Part shown: in pieces, positions 1-8,063 of the stretch
How positions within the stretch are numbered: position 1 is the first letter of the stretch
How the letters are laid out: each line of letters begins with the position of its first letter
NCBI GenBank assembly: GCA_963747715.1
Contig: CAVVGB010000009.1
Span: 62,001 to 126,000, forward strand
Direction of reading: 5' to 3'
Source: CAVVGB01 sp963747715
GTDB taxonomy: Bacteria; Actinomycetota; Thermoleophilia; Gaiellales; Gaiellaceae
Length of the DNA stretch: 64,000 nucleotides
Program-made: the position numbers and the translations under genes
The notes under the pieces: model-generated
The model's input: only the letters and a program-made list of their open reading frames with translations
The model's database searches: none
Told to the model about the DNA's origin: nothing

Positions 1-1
1 G

Positions 2-1411
2 ACGGAGGCACTGCAGGACCGCCGCCTGCGTGACGAGCGCTTGAACGGCGTGCTCGAAGAGCGCCGGCGCGCGGAGGATGAGCTGTCGGACGCGGCGACC
101 AGGCACGAAAGCGCAACCGCGGCGCTCTACCGGCTCCGCAGCGCGATCGAGCGTGTGCAGCTTCGCCGGGAGAACGCCGAGGAGACGGGAAGGCGCCTGC
201 GGGACGAGGCAGCGCGGCCACGGCTTCCGATCGCCCCCGACAGCCCAGGTTACGAGCGCGCCCTGGCCGCCGCGAGCGGGTGGTCCGCATCACGCGCGGC
301 CGAGCTGACCGAGGCGGTCGACCGCCTGGAGGGAGCGCAGGCAGACGGGCTCGACGCCGTCGTCGCGCTGGCCGCGGGTGAAGTCTGGTTTGCCTCCGGG
401 CAGGTGAAGCGCGCTGAGCCGCGCCTGCCAGGCGCCGAGCACCTCATTGCCTTGGCCGCGAAAGCAGAGACGGCTGGGCATGCTCTGGCTCTAGCCGCGG
501 AGAGTGCGGCCCGCTTCGAGGCGCCGCTGCGTGCGCGCGTCGATGCCGGCGGCACTCGCTCCGCGCAGCTCGGCGAGACGCTCCGCGAGCTCGGCGCGCA
601 GGAGGCCGAGCTACGGCGTGCGGCGGGTCTCGCGTCGGAACGGCTCACGGCCGTCGAGATCGAGGTGGCCGGGCTCGAGCGCGAGAAACGCGATCTCGTC
701 GCGCGCATACCGGAAGAGGGCGAGACCGAGACGCTGACGGACGAGGAAGTCGACGAGCTGCGCGCGCAGGTCGAGCGGCTCGAGCGGCGCCGCGAGGCGC
801 TTGGGCAGGTGAACCCGCTGGCCGCCGAGGAGCACGCGCGCGAGTCGGAGCGGCTCAAGGATCTCGTTGCGCAGCGCCAGGACCTCGAGCGCTCGCTCGT
901 CGAGCTCGAGAAGCTCCGAGACGACTTGACGAACACGGTCGAGCGCATGTTCGAGGAGACGTACGCGGCGGTCGAGAAGCACTTTGCGGAAGTGGCGTCG
1001 ACGTTGTTCCCAGGCGGCAAGGGACGACTCATCCGCACGGACGACGAGGAGCCCGGCATCGAGATCGAGCTCCAGCCGGCCGGAAAGAGGATCACGCGGC
1101 TGTCGCTCTTGTCGGGCGGCGAGAAGGCGCTCGGCGCGATCTCGTTCCTCTTTTCGCTCTTCCTCGCGCGCCCGTGTCCCTTCTACTTGCTGGACGAGGT
1201 CGAGGCGGCGCTCGACGACGCCAACATCGGCCGCTTCATCGATCTTCTGCGGACGTTCTCCGACCGCGCGCAGTTCATCGTCGTCACGCACCAGAAGCGA
1301 ACCATCGAGGCCGCTGACATCCTCTACGGCGTCACGATGGGCGCGGACGGCGTCTCCCAGATCGTCTCCAAGCGGCTCAGCCAGGAACCGGTCGAAGCTC
1401 TGTCGGCGTGA
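2..1411 (+). CDS. smc: Chromosome segregation ATPase SMC, C-terminal part
   Basis: C-terminal 469 residues of an SMC protein; the frame is open from the window edge, so the hinge and N-terminal head lie upstream. SMC dimers load DNA loops for chromosome condensation. The visible part holds the returning coiled coil (long Glu/Arg/Ala heptad regions up to about residue 330), then the C-terminal ABC head with the signature LSGGEKALGAISF and Walker B FYLLDEVEAALDDAN, followed by the switch VVTHQK. The stop overlaps the ftsY start (GTGA). The smc-ftsY order is typical of Gram-positive bacteria. Identification is secure; only the start is missing. Confidence 0.96.
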   Translation, partial: TEALQDRRLRDERLNGVLEERRRAEDELSDAATRHESATAALYRLRSAIERVQLRRENAEETGRRLRDEAARPRLPIAPDSPGYERALAAASGWSASRAAELTEAVDRLEGAQADGLDAVVALAAGEVWFASGQVKRAEPRLPGAEHLIALAAKAETAGHALALAAESAARFEAPLRARVDAGGTRSAQLGETLRELGAQEAELRRAAGLASERLTAVEIEVAGLEREKRDLVARIPEEGETETLTDEEVDELRAQVERLERRREALGQVNPLAAEEHARESERLKDLVAQRQDLERSLVELEKLRDDLTNTVERMFEETYAAVEKHFAEVASTLFPGGKGRLIRTDDEEPGIEIELQPAGKRITRLSLLSGGEKALGAISFLFSLFLARPCPFYLLDEVEAALDDANIGRFIDLLRTFSDRAQFIVVTHQKRTIEAADILYGVTMGADGVSQIVSKRLSQEPVEALSA

Positions 1412-2367
1412 CCCGGAGCTGGGCCGAGCTCCTCGGCGAGGAGGCGCCGCCGGCCGAGCAGGAGGAAAGCGGAGAGGGCGGCTGGTTTCGCCGTCTGCGC
1501 GAGTCGCTGGCGGGCAGCCGGCGGGCGCTCACGCAGGAGCTCTTCTTCAATCCGGCTGACGCCGATTCGTGGGAGCGGGTCGAGGAGCATCTCCTCCGGG
1601 CGGACTGCGGCGTGCCCGCAACGGTCGAGATCGTGCAGCGCCTCGAGGAGCGCGAGCCGGCGAACGAGGGTGAGCTCTTGGACGGGCTCGAGTCCGTGAT
1701 CGCCGAGCTCGTCTCACCGGAAGGGGACGGCCAACTTGCGGTCAGCGAGTCGCCCAGCGTGCTGCTCATCGTCGGCGTCAACGGCACGGGCAAGACGACG
1801 ACGATCGGCAAGCTCGCGCACCATCTCGGCGAGTACGATCGGTCGGTCGTCCTGGCCGCCGCGGACACGTTTCGTGCGGCGGCCGAGGAACAGCTCGAGA
1901 TCTGGGCGCAGCGGGCCGGGGCGGACTTCGTCGGCGCCGCGCGCGGGGCTGACCCGGCGGCGGTTGCGTTCGACGCGATCGAGGCGGCAGAGGCGCGCGG
2001 CCGCGACGTCGTCATCGTCGACACGGCCGGACGCCTGCATACGCAGACGAACCTCATGCAGGAGCTGGCCAAGATCCGTCGCGTGATCGCCGGCCGGTTG
2101 GAGGGTGCTCCGCACGAGACGCTTCTCGTGATCGATGCGACGACGGGACAGAACGGGCTGCAGCAGGCACGCCTCTTCGGCGAAGCTGTCGAGGTGACCG
2201 GCGTGGCCTTGACCAAGCTCGACGGAAGTGCGAGGGGCGGGATCGCCGTTGCGATCGCGCACGAGCTCGGCCTGCCCGTCAAGCTGGTCGGGGTGGGGGA
2301 GGCGCTCGAAGACCTGCAGCCGTTCGACGCGCGCGACTTCGCGCGCGCGCTGGTGCGCGGCGACTGA
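1408..2367 (+). CDS. ftsY: Signal recognition particle receptor FtsY
   Basis: SRP receptor GTPase, 319 aa, that docks ribosome-SRP complexes at the membrane. A short acidic N-terminal segment (about residues 1-45, rich in E and P) precedes the N domain and the G domain. The G1 loop GVNGTGKTT is near residues 123-131, G3 is DTAGRLHTQ, and G4 TKLDGSARGG closes the nucleotide site. The GTG start overlaps the smc stop by four bases, indicating translational coupling. The short acidic part suggests membrane association without a transmembrane anchor, as in other Gram-positive FtsY proteins. Its partner Ffh lies 1 kb downstream. Confidence 0.97.
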   Translation: MTRSWAELLGEEAPPAEQEESGEGGWFRRLRESLAGSRRALTQELFFNPADADSWERVEEHLLRADCGVPATVEIVQRLEEREPANEGELLDGLESVIAELVSPEGDGQLAVSESPSVLLIVGVNGTGKTTTIGKLAHHLGEYDRSVVLAAADTFRAAAEEQLEIWAQRAGADFVGAARGADPAAVAFDAIEAAEARGRDVVIVDTAGRLHTQTNLMQELAKIRRVIAGRLEGAPHETLLVIDATTGQNGLQQARLFGEAVEVTGVALTKLDGSARGGIAVAIAHELGLPVKLVGVGEALEDLQPFDARDFARALVRGD

Positions 2368-3053
2368 TGGCCGACCCGGTCTTCCTCATCACCGGCGCAT
2401 CGAGCGGGATCGGCGAGGCGACTGCGAGGCGTGCCGCCGAGGCCGGCTACAGACTCGTGCTCGCTGCGCGCCGGGAGGAGCTGCTGAAGGAGCTCGCCGC
2501 GGAGCTAGGGCGGAGACGAACGCGCGCTCGCCGTTCGCTGCGACGTCACCGAGTGGGCGGAGCAGGAAGCGATGGTCGCCGCCGCCTGGATGCCTACGGG
2601 CAGTTGGACGTGGCCTTCGCCAACGCGGGCTTCGGCGCGTCGCGCAGCTTCCTGTCCTCGACCCCGGAGCACTGGCGCGAGATGGTGCTCACGAACGTCT
2701 ACGGCGCCGCGCTCACGATCCGCGCGACGATGGAAGAGCTCAAGAAGTCCAACGGGCATCTTCTCCTGACCGGCTCCGTGGCCGGGCGCCGTGCGCTACC
2801 GGGCTCGCTCTACTCGTGCACGAAGTGGGCGGTGACCGCGATGGGCGAGGCCGCGCGGCAGGAGCTCGACGGGACGGGCGTGCGCGTGACGCTGATCGAG
2901 CCGGGCATGGTGGACACGCCGTTCTTCGACGAGCCGGTCACGGACGCGCTCGAATCGGACGACATCGCGCGCGCCGTGCTGTACGCCGTCAGCCAGCCGC
3001 CGCACGTCGACGTGAACGAGATGCTCATCCGTCCGACTGCGCAGTCGAACTAG
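2367..3053 (+). CDS. Short-chain dehydrogenase/reductase (locally frameshifted)
   Basis: SDR-family NAD(P)-dependent oxidoreductase, about 228 aa, starting one base into the ftsY stop (TGATG). The Rossmann motif TGASSGIG sits near the N-terminus, NAG is at FANAGFG, and the catalytic Ser-Tyr-Lys is visible as TGSVAG...YSCTKWA. Between about 2509 and 2583 the reading frame encodes an unnatural Arg-rich stretch, while the +1 frame encodes RALAVRCDVTEW, the expected cofactor-binding segment with its conserved Asp. A +1 shift in GGG at 2508-2510 and a compensating -1 shift at the GCC repeat near 2578-2586 explain this. Substrate unknown. An SDR between ftsY and ffh is unusual. Confidence 0.85.
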   Translation: MADPVFLITGASSGIGEATARRAAEAGYRLVLAARREELLKELAAELGRRRTRARRSLRRHRVGGAGSDGRRRLDAYGQLDVAFANAGFGASRSFLSSTPEHWREMVLTNVYGAALTIRATMEELKKSNGHLLLTGSVAGRRALPGSLYSCTKWAVTAMGEAARQELDGTGVRVTLIEPGMVDTPFFDEPVTDALESDDIARAVLYAVSQPPHVDVNEMLIRPTAQSN

Positions 3054-3092
3054 TTCGGCACACACTCGTAGCGATCAGGTCACCGGTGGTAC

Positions 3093-3112
3093 GGGCCGGG
3101 CATGCCCGGCCC
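3093..3112. terminator. Perfect 20-nt palindrome between convergent genes
   Basis: GGGCCGGGC and GCCCGGCCC flank a central AT, forming an exact inverted repeat between the end of the SDR gene (plus) and the end of the dodecin gene (minus). No U-tract follows, so it is at best a bidirectional or Rho-assisted stop. Position between convergent genes is the main support. Confidence 0.5.
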
Positions 3113-3159
3113 CAATACGTCCAAGGACGCGCTCGGAAGAATCGCTTGCAATGTGCCGC

Positions 3160-3366
3160 TTAGCGCTCCACGGCGAAGGCGATGTTCACGGTCGTCCGGT
3201 ACATCGTGATGCGGTCGCCCTCGACTTCGCAGCTCATCGAGAGCACGTCGGCGCCCGAGATTCCGCGGATCGTCTTCGCCGCTTCCGTGACCGCGACCTG
3301 AGCCGCCTTCGCAAAGCTCTCAGGGTGGTTGCCGATGATTGTGACGACCTTCGCGACGTCAGCCAT
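3160..3366 (-). CDS. Dodecin family flavin-binding protein
   Basis: 68-aa dodecin, a dodecameric hollow-sphere protein that stores or buffers flavin (FMN/riboflavin) or CoA. The sequence shows the usual architecture: a beta strand (VAKVVTIIG), one helix (SFAKAAQVAVTEAAKTI) with the conserved ESF entry, then the antiparallel strands ADVLSMSCEVEGD and YRTTVNIAFAVE. Length is typical. The ATG has a strong Shine-Dalgarno (AAGGAGG) seven or eight bases upstream. It is a single gene, divergent from ffh across 60 bp and convergent with the SDR gene. Confidence 0.9.
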   Translation of the reverse strand: MADVAKVVTIIGNHPESFAKAAQVAVTEAAKTIRGISGADVLSMSCEVEGDRITMYRTTVNIAFAVER

Positions 3367-3426
3367 GTCGTGTTTCCTCCTTGATCAGTTGCGAGAAACG
3401 CCGCAGCTACACTAACCCGCCGGCCC

Positions 3427-4764
3427 ATGTTTGACACCCTTTCCGACAAGCTTCAGGCCGCTCTCGGCGACCTGCGGGGACGTGGCGTCCTCACCGAGGA
3501 AGACCTCTCGCGGGCCATGCGGGAGATCCGTCTCGCCCTGCTCGAGGCCGACGTCAACTTCCGGGTCGTCAAGGACTTCGTCGCCAAGGTGAAGGAGCGG
3601 TCGGCCGGCGCGGACGTCATGAAGAGCCTGACGCCCGGCCAGCAGGTCGTGAAGATCGTCCACGAGGAGCTGACGGCCATCATGGGCCAGGGCGGCTCGA
3701 AGCTCGCCTTCGCCGGGCGACCGCCGACGATCGTCCTCCTCGCCGGCCTGCAGGGATCGGGCAAGACGACCGCGGCCGCCAAGCTCGCTCTCCTCTTGCG
3801 CAAGGAGGGGAAGAGCCCCGCGCTCGTGGCTGCCGACCTGCAGCGCCCGGCCGCCATCGACCAGCTCGAGCAGCTCGGCAAGCAGATCCAGATTCCGGTT
3901 TACCTCGACCGCGCGACCAAGGACGCCGTCGCCGTCGCGCGCCACGGGCTCGAGCAGGCGCAGGCGCAGGGACGTGACGTCGTCATCCTCGACACCGCCG
4001 GCCGGCTGCACGTCGACGAGGACTTGATGGAAGAGCTCGCGGCTGTCCGAAAGGCGACGAAGCCGCACAACATCCTCCTCGTCCTCGACGCAATGACCGG
4101 TCAGGACGCCGTGTCCGTCGCCGAGGCCTTCTCGGAGCGGGTCGCGTTCGACGGCATCGTCCTCACGAAGCTCGACGGCGACGCACGCGGCGGCGCCGCG
4201 CTGTCCGTCAAGGCGGTCACGGGCAAGCCGATCAAGCTTGCGTCCATGGGGGAGAAGCTCGACCAGCTCGAGTACTTCCATCCCGACCGCATGGCCTCGC
4301 GCATCCTCGGCATGGGCGACGTCCTCACGCTCATCGAGCGGGCGGAGGCAGCGGCGGAGGAAGACGAGCAGGAGGCGCTCGAGCGGCGCTTGCGCCAGGG
4401 CCGCTTCAGCTTCGACGACTTCCTGCAGTCCTACAAGATGATGCGGCGCATGGGACCGCTGAAGAACATCGTCTCGCTCATCCCCGGAGTCGGGAAGCAG
4501 CTTCAAGGAGTCGACATGGACGACAGCCGGCTCGGGCGTGTCGAGGCGATCGTCCTGTCCATGACACCGACCGAGCGGGCCCAGCCGGACATCATCAGCG
4601 GCTCACGGCGCGCGCGGATTGCCAACGGGAGCGGAACGAGCGTGCAGGAGGTCAACCAGCTCCTCAGCGCCCGCAAGCAAATGGAGAAGATGATGAAGCA
4701 GCTGGGCAAGGGCAAGATGCCGAACTTCCAGTCGCTCGTCGCCCAGCAAACGAAACGGAGGTAG
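3427..4764 (+). CDS. ffh: Signal recognition particle protein Ffh
   Basis: SRP54 homologue, 445 aa, binding signal peptides and 4.5S/SRP RNA. The N domain spans residues 1-90 and the G domain about 100-295, with G1 GLQGSGKTT near 107-115, DTAGRLHVDEDL, and TKLDGDARGG. The C-terminal M domain (about 325-430) carries the Met-rich finger loop and the RNA-binding segment SGSRRARIANGSGTSVQEVN. Length matches the family. Its own promoter probably lies in the 60-bp gap shared with dodecin; a TACACT hexamer occurs 13 nt before the ATG. rpsP follows after 3 nt, so it heads a ribosome-biogenesis operon. Confidence 0.98.
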   Translation: MFDTLSDKLQAALGDLRGRGVLTEEDLSRAMREIRLALLEADVNFRVVKDFVAKVKERSAGADVMKSLTPGQQVVKIVHEELTAIMGQGGSKLAFAGRPPTIVLLAGLQGSGKTTAAAKLALLLRKEGKSPALVAADLQRPAAIDQLEQLGKQIQIPVYLDRATKDAVAVARHGLEQAQAQGRDVVILDTAGRLHVDEDLMEELAAVRKATKPHNILLVLDAMTGQDAVSVAEAFSERVAFDGIVLTKLDGDARGGAALSVKAVTGKPIKLASMGEKLDQLEYFHPDRMASRILGMGDVLTLIERAEAAAEEDEQEALERRLRQGRFSFDDFLQSYKMMRRMGPLKNIVSLIPGVGKQLQGVDMDDSRLGRVEAIVLSMTPTERAQPDIISGSRRARIANGSGTSVQEVNQLLSARKQMEKMMKQLGKGKMPNFQSLVAQQTKRR

Positions 4765-4767
4765 TGG

Positions 4768-5007
4768 ATGGCAGCAAGGATCAGGCTCGCGCGGGTGGGG
4801 TCGAAAAAGAACCCCGTCTACCGCGTGGTCGTAGCGGACTCGCGCTCGCCGCGTGACGGCCGCTTCATCGAGATCATCGGCCGCTACAACCCGCAGGCCG
4901 ACCCGTCGATCATCGAGCTCGACGAGGCGAAGGTGCGCGACTGGATGTCGAAGGGCGCCCAGCCGAGCGAGTCCGTGCAGCGCCTGCTGAAAGCGAAGGG
5001 GATCTAA
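4768..5007 (+). CDS. rpsP: 30S ribosomal protein S16
   Basis: 79-aa bS16 with the invariant N-terminus RIRLARVGSKKNPVYRVVVA and the segment RDGRFIEIIGRYNP. S16 binds 16S rRNA early in 30S assembly. It lies 3 nt after the ffh stop; the end of ffh (ACGGAGGTAG) supplies the Shine-Dalgarno. Followed by khpA, rimM and trmD in the classical rpsP-rimM-trmD-rplS arrangement, here with lepB inserted before rplS. Confidence 0.98.
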   Translation: MAARIRLARVGSKKNPVYRVVVADSRSPRDGRFIEIIGRYNPQADPSIIELDEAKVRDWMSKGAQPSESVQRLLKAKGI

Positions 5008-5015
5008 GGCGCGAG

Positions 5016-5249
5016 ATGGAAGGCATGCTCGAGTACGTGGCCAAGGGGCTCGTCGACAAGCCGGACGAGGTGCGCGTCGTCAGGACCGAGCGCGACGGTG
5101 CGGTCGTCTTCGAGCTCCACGTCGCCCCCGACGACGTCGGCAAGGTGATCGGGCGCCAGGGGCGGATCGTGCGTGCCCTCCGGACCCTCGTGCGCGCGGC
5201 CGGCGGCCGGATGAACCAGCGCGCGCTGCTCGAAGTTGTCGAGGACTGA
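5016..5249 (+). CDS. khpA: KH-domain RNA-binding protein KhpA
   Basis: 77-aa single KH-domain protein. The GxxG loop appears in VIGRQGRIVRALR at about residues 43-55. KhpA usually dimerises with KhpB/Jag and binds many transcripts, influencing cell division and length. It is located 8 nt after rpsP, the standard position in Gram-positive genomes. A second ATG three codons in is an alternative start. The rimM start overlaps its 3' end. Confidence 0.94.
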   Translation: MEGMLEYVAKGLVDKPDEVRVVRTERDGAVVFELHVAPDDVGKVIGRQGRIVRALRTLVRAAGGRMNQRALLEVVED

Positions 5250-5700
5250 ACTCGTTCCCGTGGGCCGGGTGGGACGGCCGCACGGGCTGAACGGCGCGTT
5301 CGTCGTCGAACAGGCGAGCGACGATCCCGACCGCTTCAAAGTCGGTGCTGAGCTGTACGTGGACAGTTCGCCGGCGGCGATCGTCGAGTCCAAGAGCGCG
5401 GGCGGACGCCCCGTCATCAAGCTCGACCGCGAAGTGGAGCGCGGCGCTTCGCTCGCGGTTCCCAAGGTGGACCTGCCCTCCGCTGGGGAGGGGAGCTTCT
5501 ACGCGTTCGAGCTCGTCGGCCTCGCAGTCGAGGAGGAAGGGGGCCGCGCCCTCGGAAAAGTGCAGAACGTGACGCCCGGGGTGGCGAACGACGTGCTCGA
5601 GCTCGACAGCGGGATCGCGCTCCCGATGGTGGAGGATTGCATCCGCTCGGTCGATACGGAGCAGGGCCTGATCCTCGTTTCACCGGGGTTCGCCGACTAG
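5236..5700 (+). CDS. rimM: Ribosome maturation factor RimM
   Basis: 154-aa 16S rRNA processing protein that binds S19 and helps 3' domain folding of the 30S head. The N-terminal RimM beta-barrel contains VGRVGRPHGLNGAFVV, and a PRC-barrel-like C-terminal domain contains GKVQNVTPGVANDVLEL and the family ending with the acidic IALPMVEDCIRSVD. TTG at 5236 is the chosen start and overlaps khpA by 14 nt; the later GTG would truncate the first strand. Between khpA and trmD as expected. Confidence 0.93.
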   Translation: MSRTELVPVGRVGRPHGLNGAFVVEQASDDPDRFKVGAELYVDSSPAAIVESKSAGGRPVIKLDREVERGASLAVPKVDLPSAGEGSFYAFELVGLAVEEEGGRALGKVQNVTPGVANDVLELDSGIALPMVEDCIRSVDTEQGLILVSPGFAD

Positions 5701-5712
5701 CTTTCGCCGTTC

Positions 5713-6372
5713 ATGCAAATCGACGTCTTCACACTGCTTCCGCATGCCTTTTCCTGGCTCACCGAGCAGCGTCCGCTTGCCGCGGTGCTCGGCTCGGAGC
5801 TCGACCTGCGCCTCTGGAACTACCGCGATTTCACGCGGCTGGCCGGCGGCCAGGTCGACGACGAGCCCTACGGCGGGGGCGCGGGAATGGTGCTGCGGGT
5901 CGACGTCGTCTGCGCCGCCCTCGAAGCGGTGTACGAGGGCAATTACGCAGACAAGCGGACCATCGCGCTGACACCGCAAGGCAGGCAGCTCGACCAGGAC
6001 CTCGTCGAAGAGCTGGCGGCGGAGGATTCGCTCACGCTCCTCTCCGCGCGCTTCGAGGGCTTCGACGAGCGCATCGTCGAGCACGTCGCCACCGACGCCG
6101 TCTCGGTCGGGCCGTATGTGCTCTCCGGAGGCGAGCTCCCCGCGATGGTCATCCTCGACGCGGTCGCGCGCCGGCTTCCGGGCGCCCTGCGCGAGGAGAG
6201 CGGAACCCTCGAGAGCTTCTCGCGCGCGCTCGAAGGGGGTCTCGAGTTCCCGCAATACACACGGCCGCCTGAGTTCAACGGCTGGCGCGTTCCTGACGTC
6301 CTGCTCTCGGGCGACCACGCGCGCATCGAGACGTGGAGGCGGGAGCAGAGCCGCGAGAGGACGCTGTCTTGA
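5713..6372 (+). CDS. trmD: tRNA (guanine-N1-)-methyltransferase TrmD
   Basis: 219-aa SPOUT-class enzyme that makes m1G37 in tRNAs reading CNN codons and so prevents frameshifting. Diagnostic segments are MQIDVFTLLPHAF, the PYGGGAGMVLR loop, the trefoil-knot SAM site IALTPQGRQLDQ and YVLSGGELPA, and the active-site arm RPPEFNGWRVPDVLLSGDH. Length is a little below the usual 230-250 aa because the C-terminal helix is short. It ends overlapping the lepB start. A TAGCTT hexamer coinciding with the rimM stop lies 9 nt before the ATG. Confidence 0.97.
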   Translation: MQIDVFTLLPHAFSWLTEQRPLAAVLGSELDLRLWNYRDFTRLAGGQVDDEPYGGGAGMVLRVDVVCAALEAVYEGNYADKRTIALTPQGRQLDQDLVEELAAEDSLTLLSARFEGFDERIVEHVATDAVSVGPYVLSGGELPAMVILDAVARRLPGALREESGTLESFSRALEGGLEFPQYTRPPEFNGWRVPDVLLSGDHARIETWRREQSRERTLS

Positions 6373-6977
6373 GAGGACCGGTCGACCGTCTCACCGAAGG
6401 TCTGCCGCACCCGTGGCCGACGATCATCGACTGGGTCGTCACGATCGTCGTCGCGGTCGGTGCAGTGCTCGCCATCAAGGCCTGGGTCGTCAACCCCTAC
6501 CGCATCCCCTCGTCCTCCATGGAGCCGACGCTGCACTGCGCGGAGCCAGCGCAGGGCTGCGTGGCGCGCTTCTCGGACCGGGTGCTCGCCAACCGCTTCA
6601 TCTACCGCTTCCGCGATCCCGAGCGCGGCGAGATCGTCGTGTTCAAGACGCCGCCGACGGCCGCGAGCTGCCTCGAAGGCGGCGGCGCCGGCCAGACGTT
6701 CGTCAAGCGGCTCATTGGGCTCCCCGGCGACCACCTCGAGCAGAGAAACGGCGTTGTGAGCGTGAACGGGGACCGGTTGGAGGAGCCGTACATCGAGCAG
6801 CAGCGACGCGGCGGGCGTGACTTCACGTTCGACGTGCCCGCAGGCCAGTACTTCATGATGGGCGACAATCGCACGCAATCCTGCGACAGCCGGGAATGGG
6901 GGCCCGTCCCCCGGGGGAACCTGATCGGGCCGGTGTTTGCCGTCTACTGGCCGCCTCAAAGAATTGGGTTCCGCTAG
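6369..6977 (+). CDS. lepB: Signal peptidase I
   Basis: Type I signal peptidase, 202 aa, releasing Sec/Tat-exported proteins from the membrane. One transmembrane helix lies near residues 17-35 (WVVTIVVAVGAVLAIKAWVV). The catalytic Ser is in PSSSMEPTL and the general-base Lys in FVKRLIGLPGDH; box E is GDNRTQSCDSREWGPVP. The TTG start is inferred because it overlaps the trmD stop in the same way as other operon junctions here; longer in-frame starts would lie inside trmD. Placing lepB between trmD and rplS is common in Actinobacteria. Confidence 0.95.
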   Translation: MRGPVDRLTEGLPHPWPTIIDWVVTIVVAVGAVLAIKAWVVNPYRIPSSSMEPTLHCAEPAQGCVARFSDRVLANRFIYRFRDPERGEIVVFKTPPTAASCLEGGGAGQTFVKRLIGLPGDHLEQRNGVVSVNGDRLEEPYIEQQRRGGRDFTFDVPAGQYFMMGDNRTQSCDSREWGPVPRGNLIGPVFAVYWPPQRIGFR

Positions 6978-6984
6978 CATGCCT

Positions 6985-7006
6985 GGCCGGTTCCGGCCGC
7001 CCTTTT
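6985..7006 (+). promoter_or_regulatory. Hairpin plus T-run directly before rplS
   Basis: The inverted repeat GGCCGG-TT-CCGGCC (realistically a 5-bp stem with a GTTC loop) is followed by GCCCTTTTC and then the rplS ATG at 7008. There is no Shine-Dalgarno in this leader. It could be a weak attenuator/terminator or simply a processing hairpin between lepB and rplS; ribosomal protein L19 leaders are known in other phyla but no homology is claimed. Confidence 0.35.
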
Positions 7007-7007
7007 C

Positions 7008-7358
7008 ATGAGCAATCCGATCGACATCATCGAGCGCCGTCAGCTGCGCGACAACATCCCTCAGTTCAAGGCGGGGGACACGGTTCGCGTCCATTTCCAG
7101 GTGATCGAGGGCCAGCGGCGGCGCGTCCAGGTGTTCGAGGGCATCGTGATCAAGCGCCAGGGCCAGGGGGCACGCGAGACCTTCACGGTGCGCAAGAACT
7201 CCTTCGGCGTGGGGGTCGAGCGCACGTTTCCCGTGCATTCACCCAAGATCGAGCGGATCGAGGTGATGGCCGTCGGGGACGTCCGGCGCGCGAAGCTCTA
7301 CTACCTTCGCGAGAAGGTGGGGAGGAAGGCGCGCGTCCGCGAGAAGCAGCGGACCTAG
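7008..7358 (+). CDS. rplS: 50S ribosomal protein L19
   Basis: 116-aa bL19, located at the 30S-50S interface. Family signatures are FKAGDTVRVHFQVIEG, RRRVQVFEGIVIKRQGQGARETFTVRK and the C-terminal SPKIERIEVMAVGDVRRAKLYYLR. Length is typical. It closes the rpsP-rimM-trmD block. Translation begins immediately after a hairpin and T-run without an obvious Shine-Dalgarno. Confidence 0.98.
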   Translation: MSNPIDIIERRQLRDNIPQFKAGDTVRVHFQVIEGQRRRVQVFEGIVIKRQGQGARETFTVRKNSFGVGVERTFPVHSPKIERIEVMAVGDVRRAKLYYLREKVGRKARVREKQRT

Positions 7359-7362
7359 GGCG

Positions 7363-7368
7363 TATCCT
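7363..7368 (+). promoter_or_regulatory. -10 box TATCCT for leaderless rnhB
   Basis: TATCCT sits 8 nt before the GTG of rnhB and there is no Shine-Dalgarno. Spacing fits transcription starting at or near the start codon. An alternative in-frame TTG at 7371 would then be outside the transcript, which is why GTG 7377 is preferred. Confidence 0.5.
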
Positions 7369-7376
7369 CCTTGGCC

Positions 7377-8063
7377 GTGCGGAGGACCGGCCAGAAACTG
7401 CTCGGCTTCGACCGGCGCCTCGGCGTTCGTTACGTCGCGGGCACGGACGAGGCAGGGCGGGGAAGCCTCGCGGGCCCGCTCGTCGTGGCCGCCGTCCTCT
7501 TCGACTACGAGTGCCTGCGGGATCATCGCGTACGGCCGCTCGGCAAGCTCAACGACTCGAAGCAGTTGACGCCCGCTGACCGTGAGCAGCTCTTCCGTGC
7601 CGTCGCAGGCTGCGCGACGCGCATCTCGGTGCGCGTCATCCCTCCGAGCGTGATCGACCGCGACGGGCTTCATCGCTCGAACCTACGCGGCATGCGAGAG
7701 GCGCTCTGGGCTCTCTGCCCGCCCGCAGAGGCCTGCCTGGTCGACGGCTTCCGTCTCGGTCCGTCGGCGCCCGAGCACAGGGCCATTACGGACGGCGACA
7801 CGAAGAGCGCCGCCATCGCTGCGGCCTCGGTCGTCGCGAAGGTCGTCCGTGACCGCTCCATGCGCCGGCTCGACGCGCTCTATCCGCACTACGGCTTTTC
7901 GTCGCACGTGGGCTACATCACGCCGGGCCACTCGGCCGTCGTCAGAAAACGGGGGCCGAGCGACATCCATCGCCGTTCGTTCGAGGCCCGCTGCTATGCC
8001 GAGCTGGTGGCGGAAGACACCGAAGAAGAAGCGGTTCGAGAGCTCGACGCAGTCGGGAGCTGA
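7377..8063 (+). CDS. rnhB: Ribonuclease HII
   Basis: RNase HII, 228 aa from the GTG, which removes ribonucleotides embedded in DNA. Catalytic carboxylates appear in GTDEAGRGSLAGP (DE), in the Asp of CLVDGFRL, and in GDTKSAAIAAASVVAKV followed by RD. The C-terminal GYITPGHSAVVRKRGPSDIHRRSF is characteristic. yraN starts inside its last 68 bases in another frame. Confidence 0.96.
   Translation: MRRTGQKLLGFDRRLGVRYVAGTDEAGRGSLAGPLVVAAVLFDYECLRDHRVRPLGKLNDSKQLTPADREQLFRAVAGCATRISVRVIPPSVIDRDGLHRSNLRGMREALWALCPPAEACLVDGFRLGPSAPEHRAITDGDTKSAAIAAASVVAKVVRDRSMRRLDALYPHYGFSSHVGYITPGHSAVVRKRGPSDIHRRSFEARCYAELVAEDTEEEAVRELDAVGS

Noticed and set aside
3412..4506. 364-codon open frame antisense to ffh
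   Set aside because: Shadow of a high-GC gene: low-complexity Arg/Leu/Glu composition, no domain, and ffh on the other strand is certain.
5943..7238. 431-codon antisense frame across trmD, lepB and rplS
   Set aside because: Covers three secure genes; no start context or natural composition.
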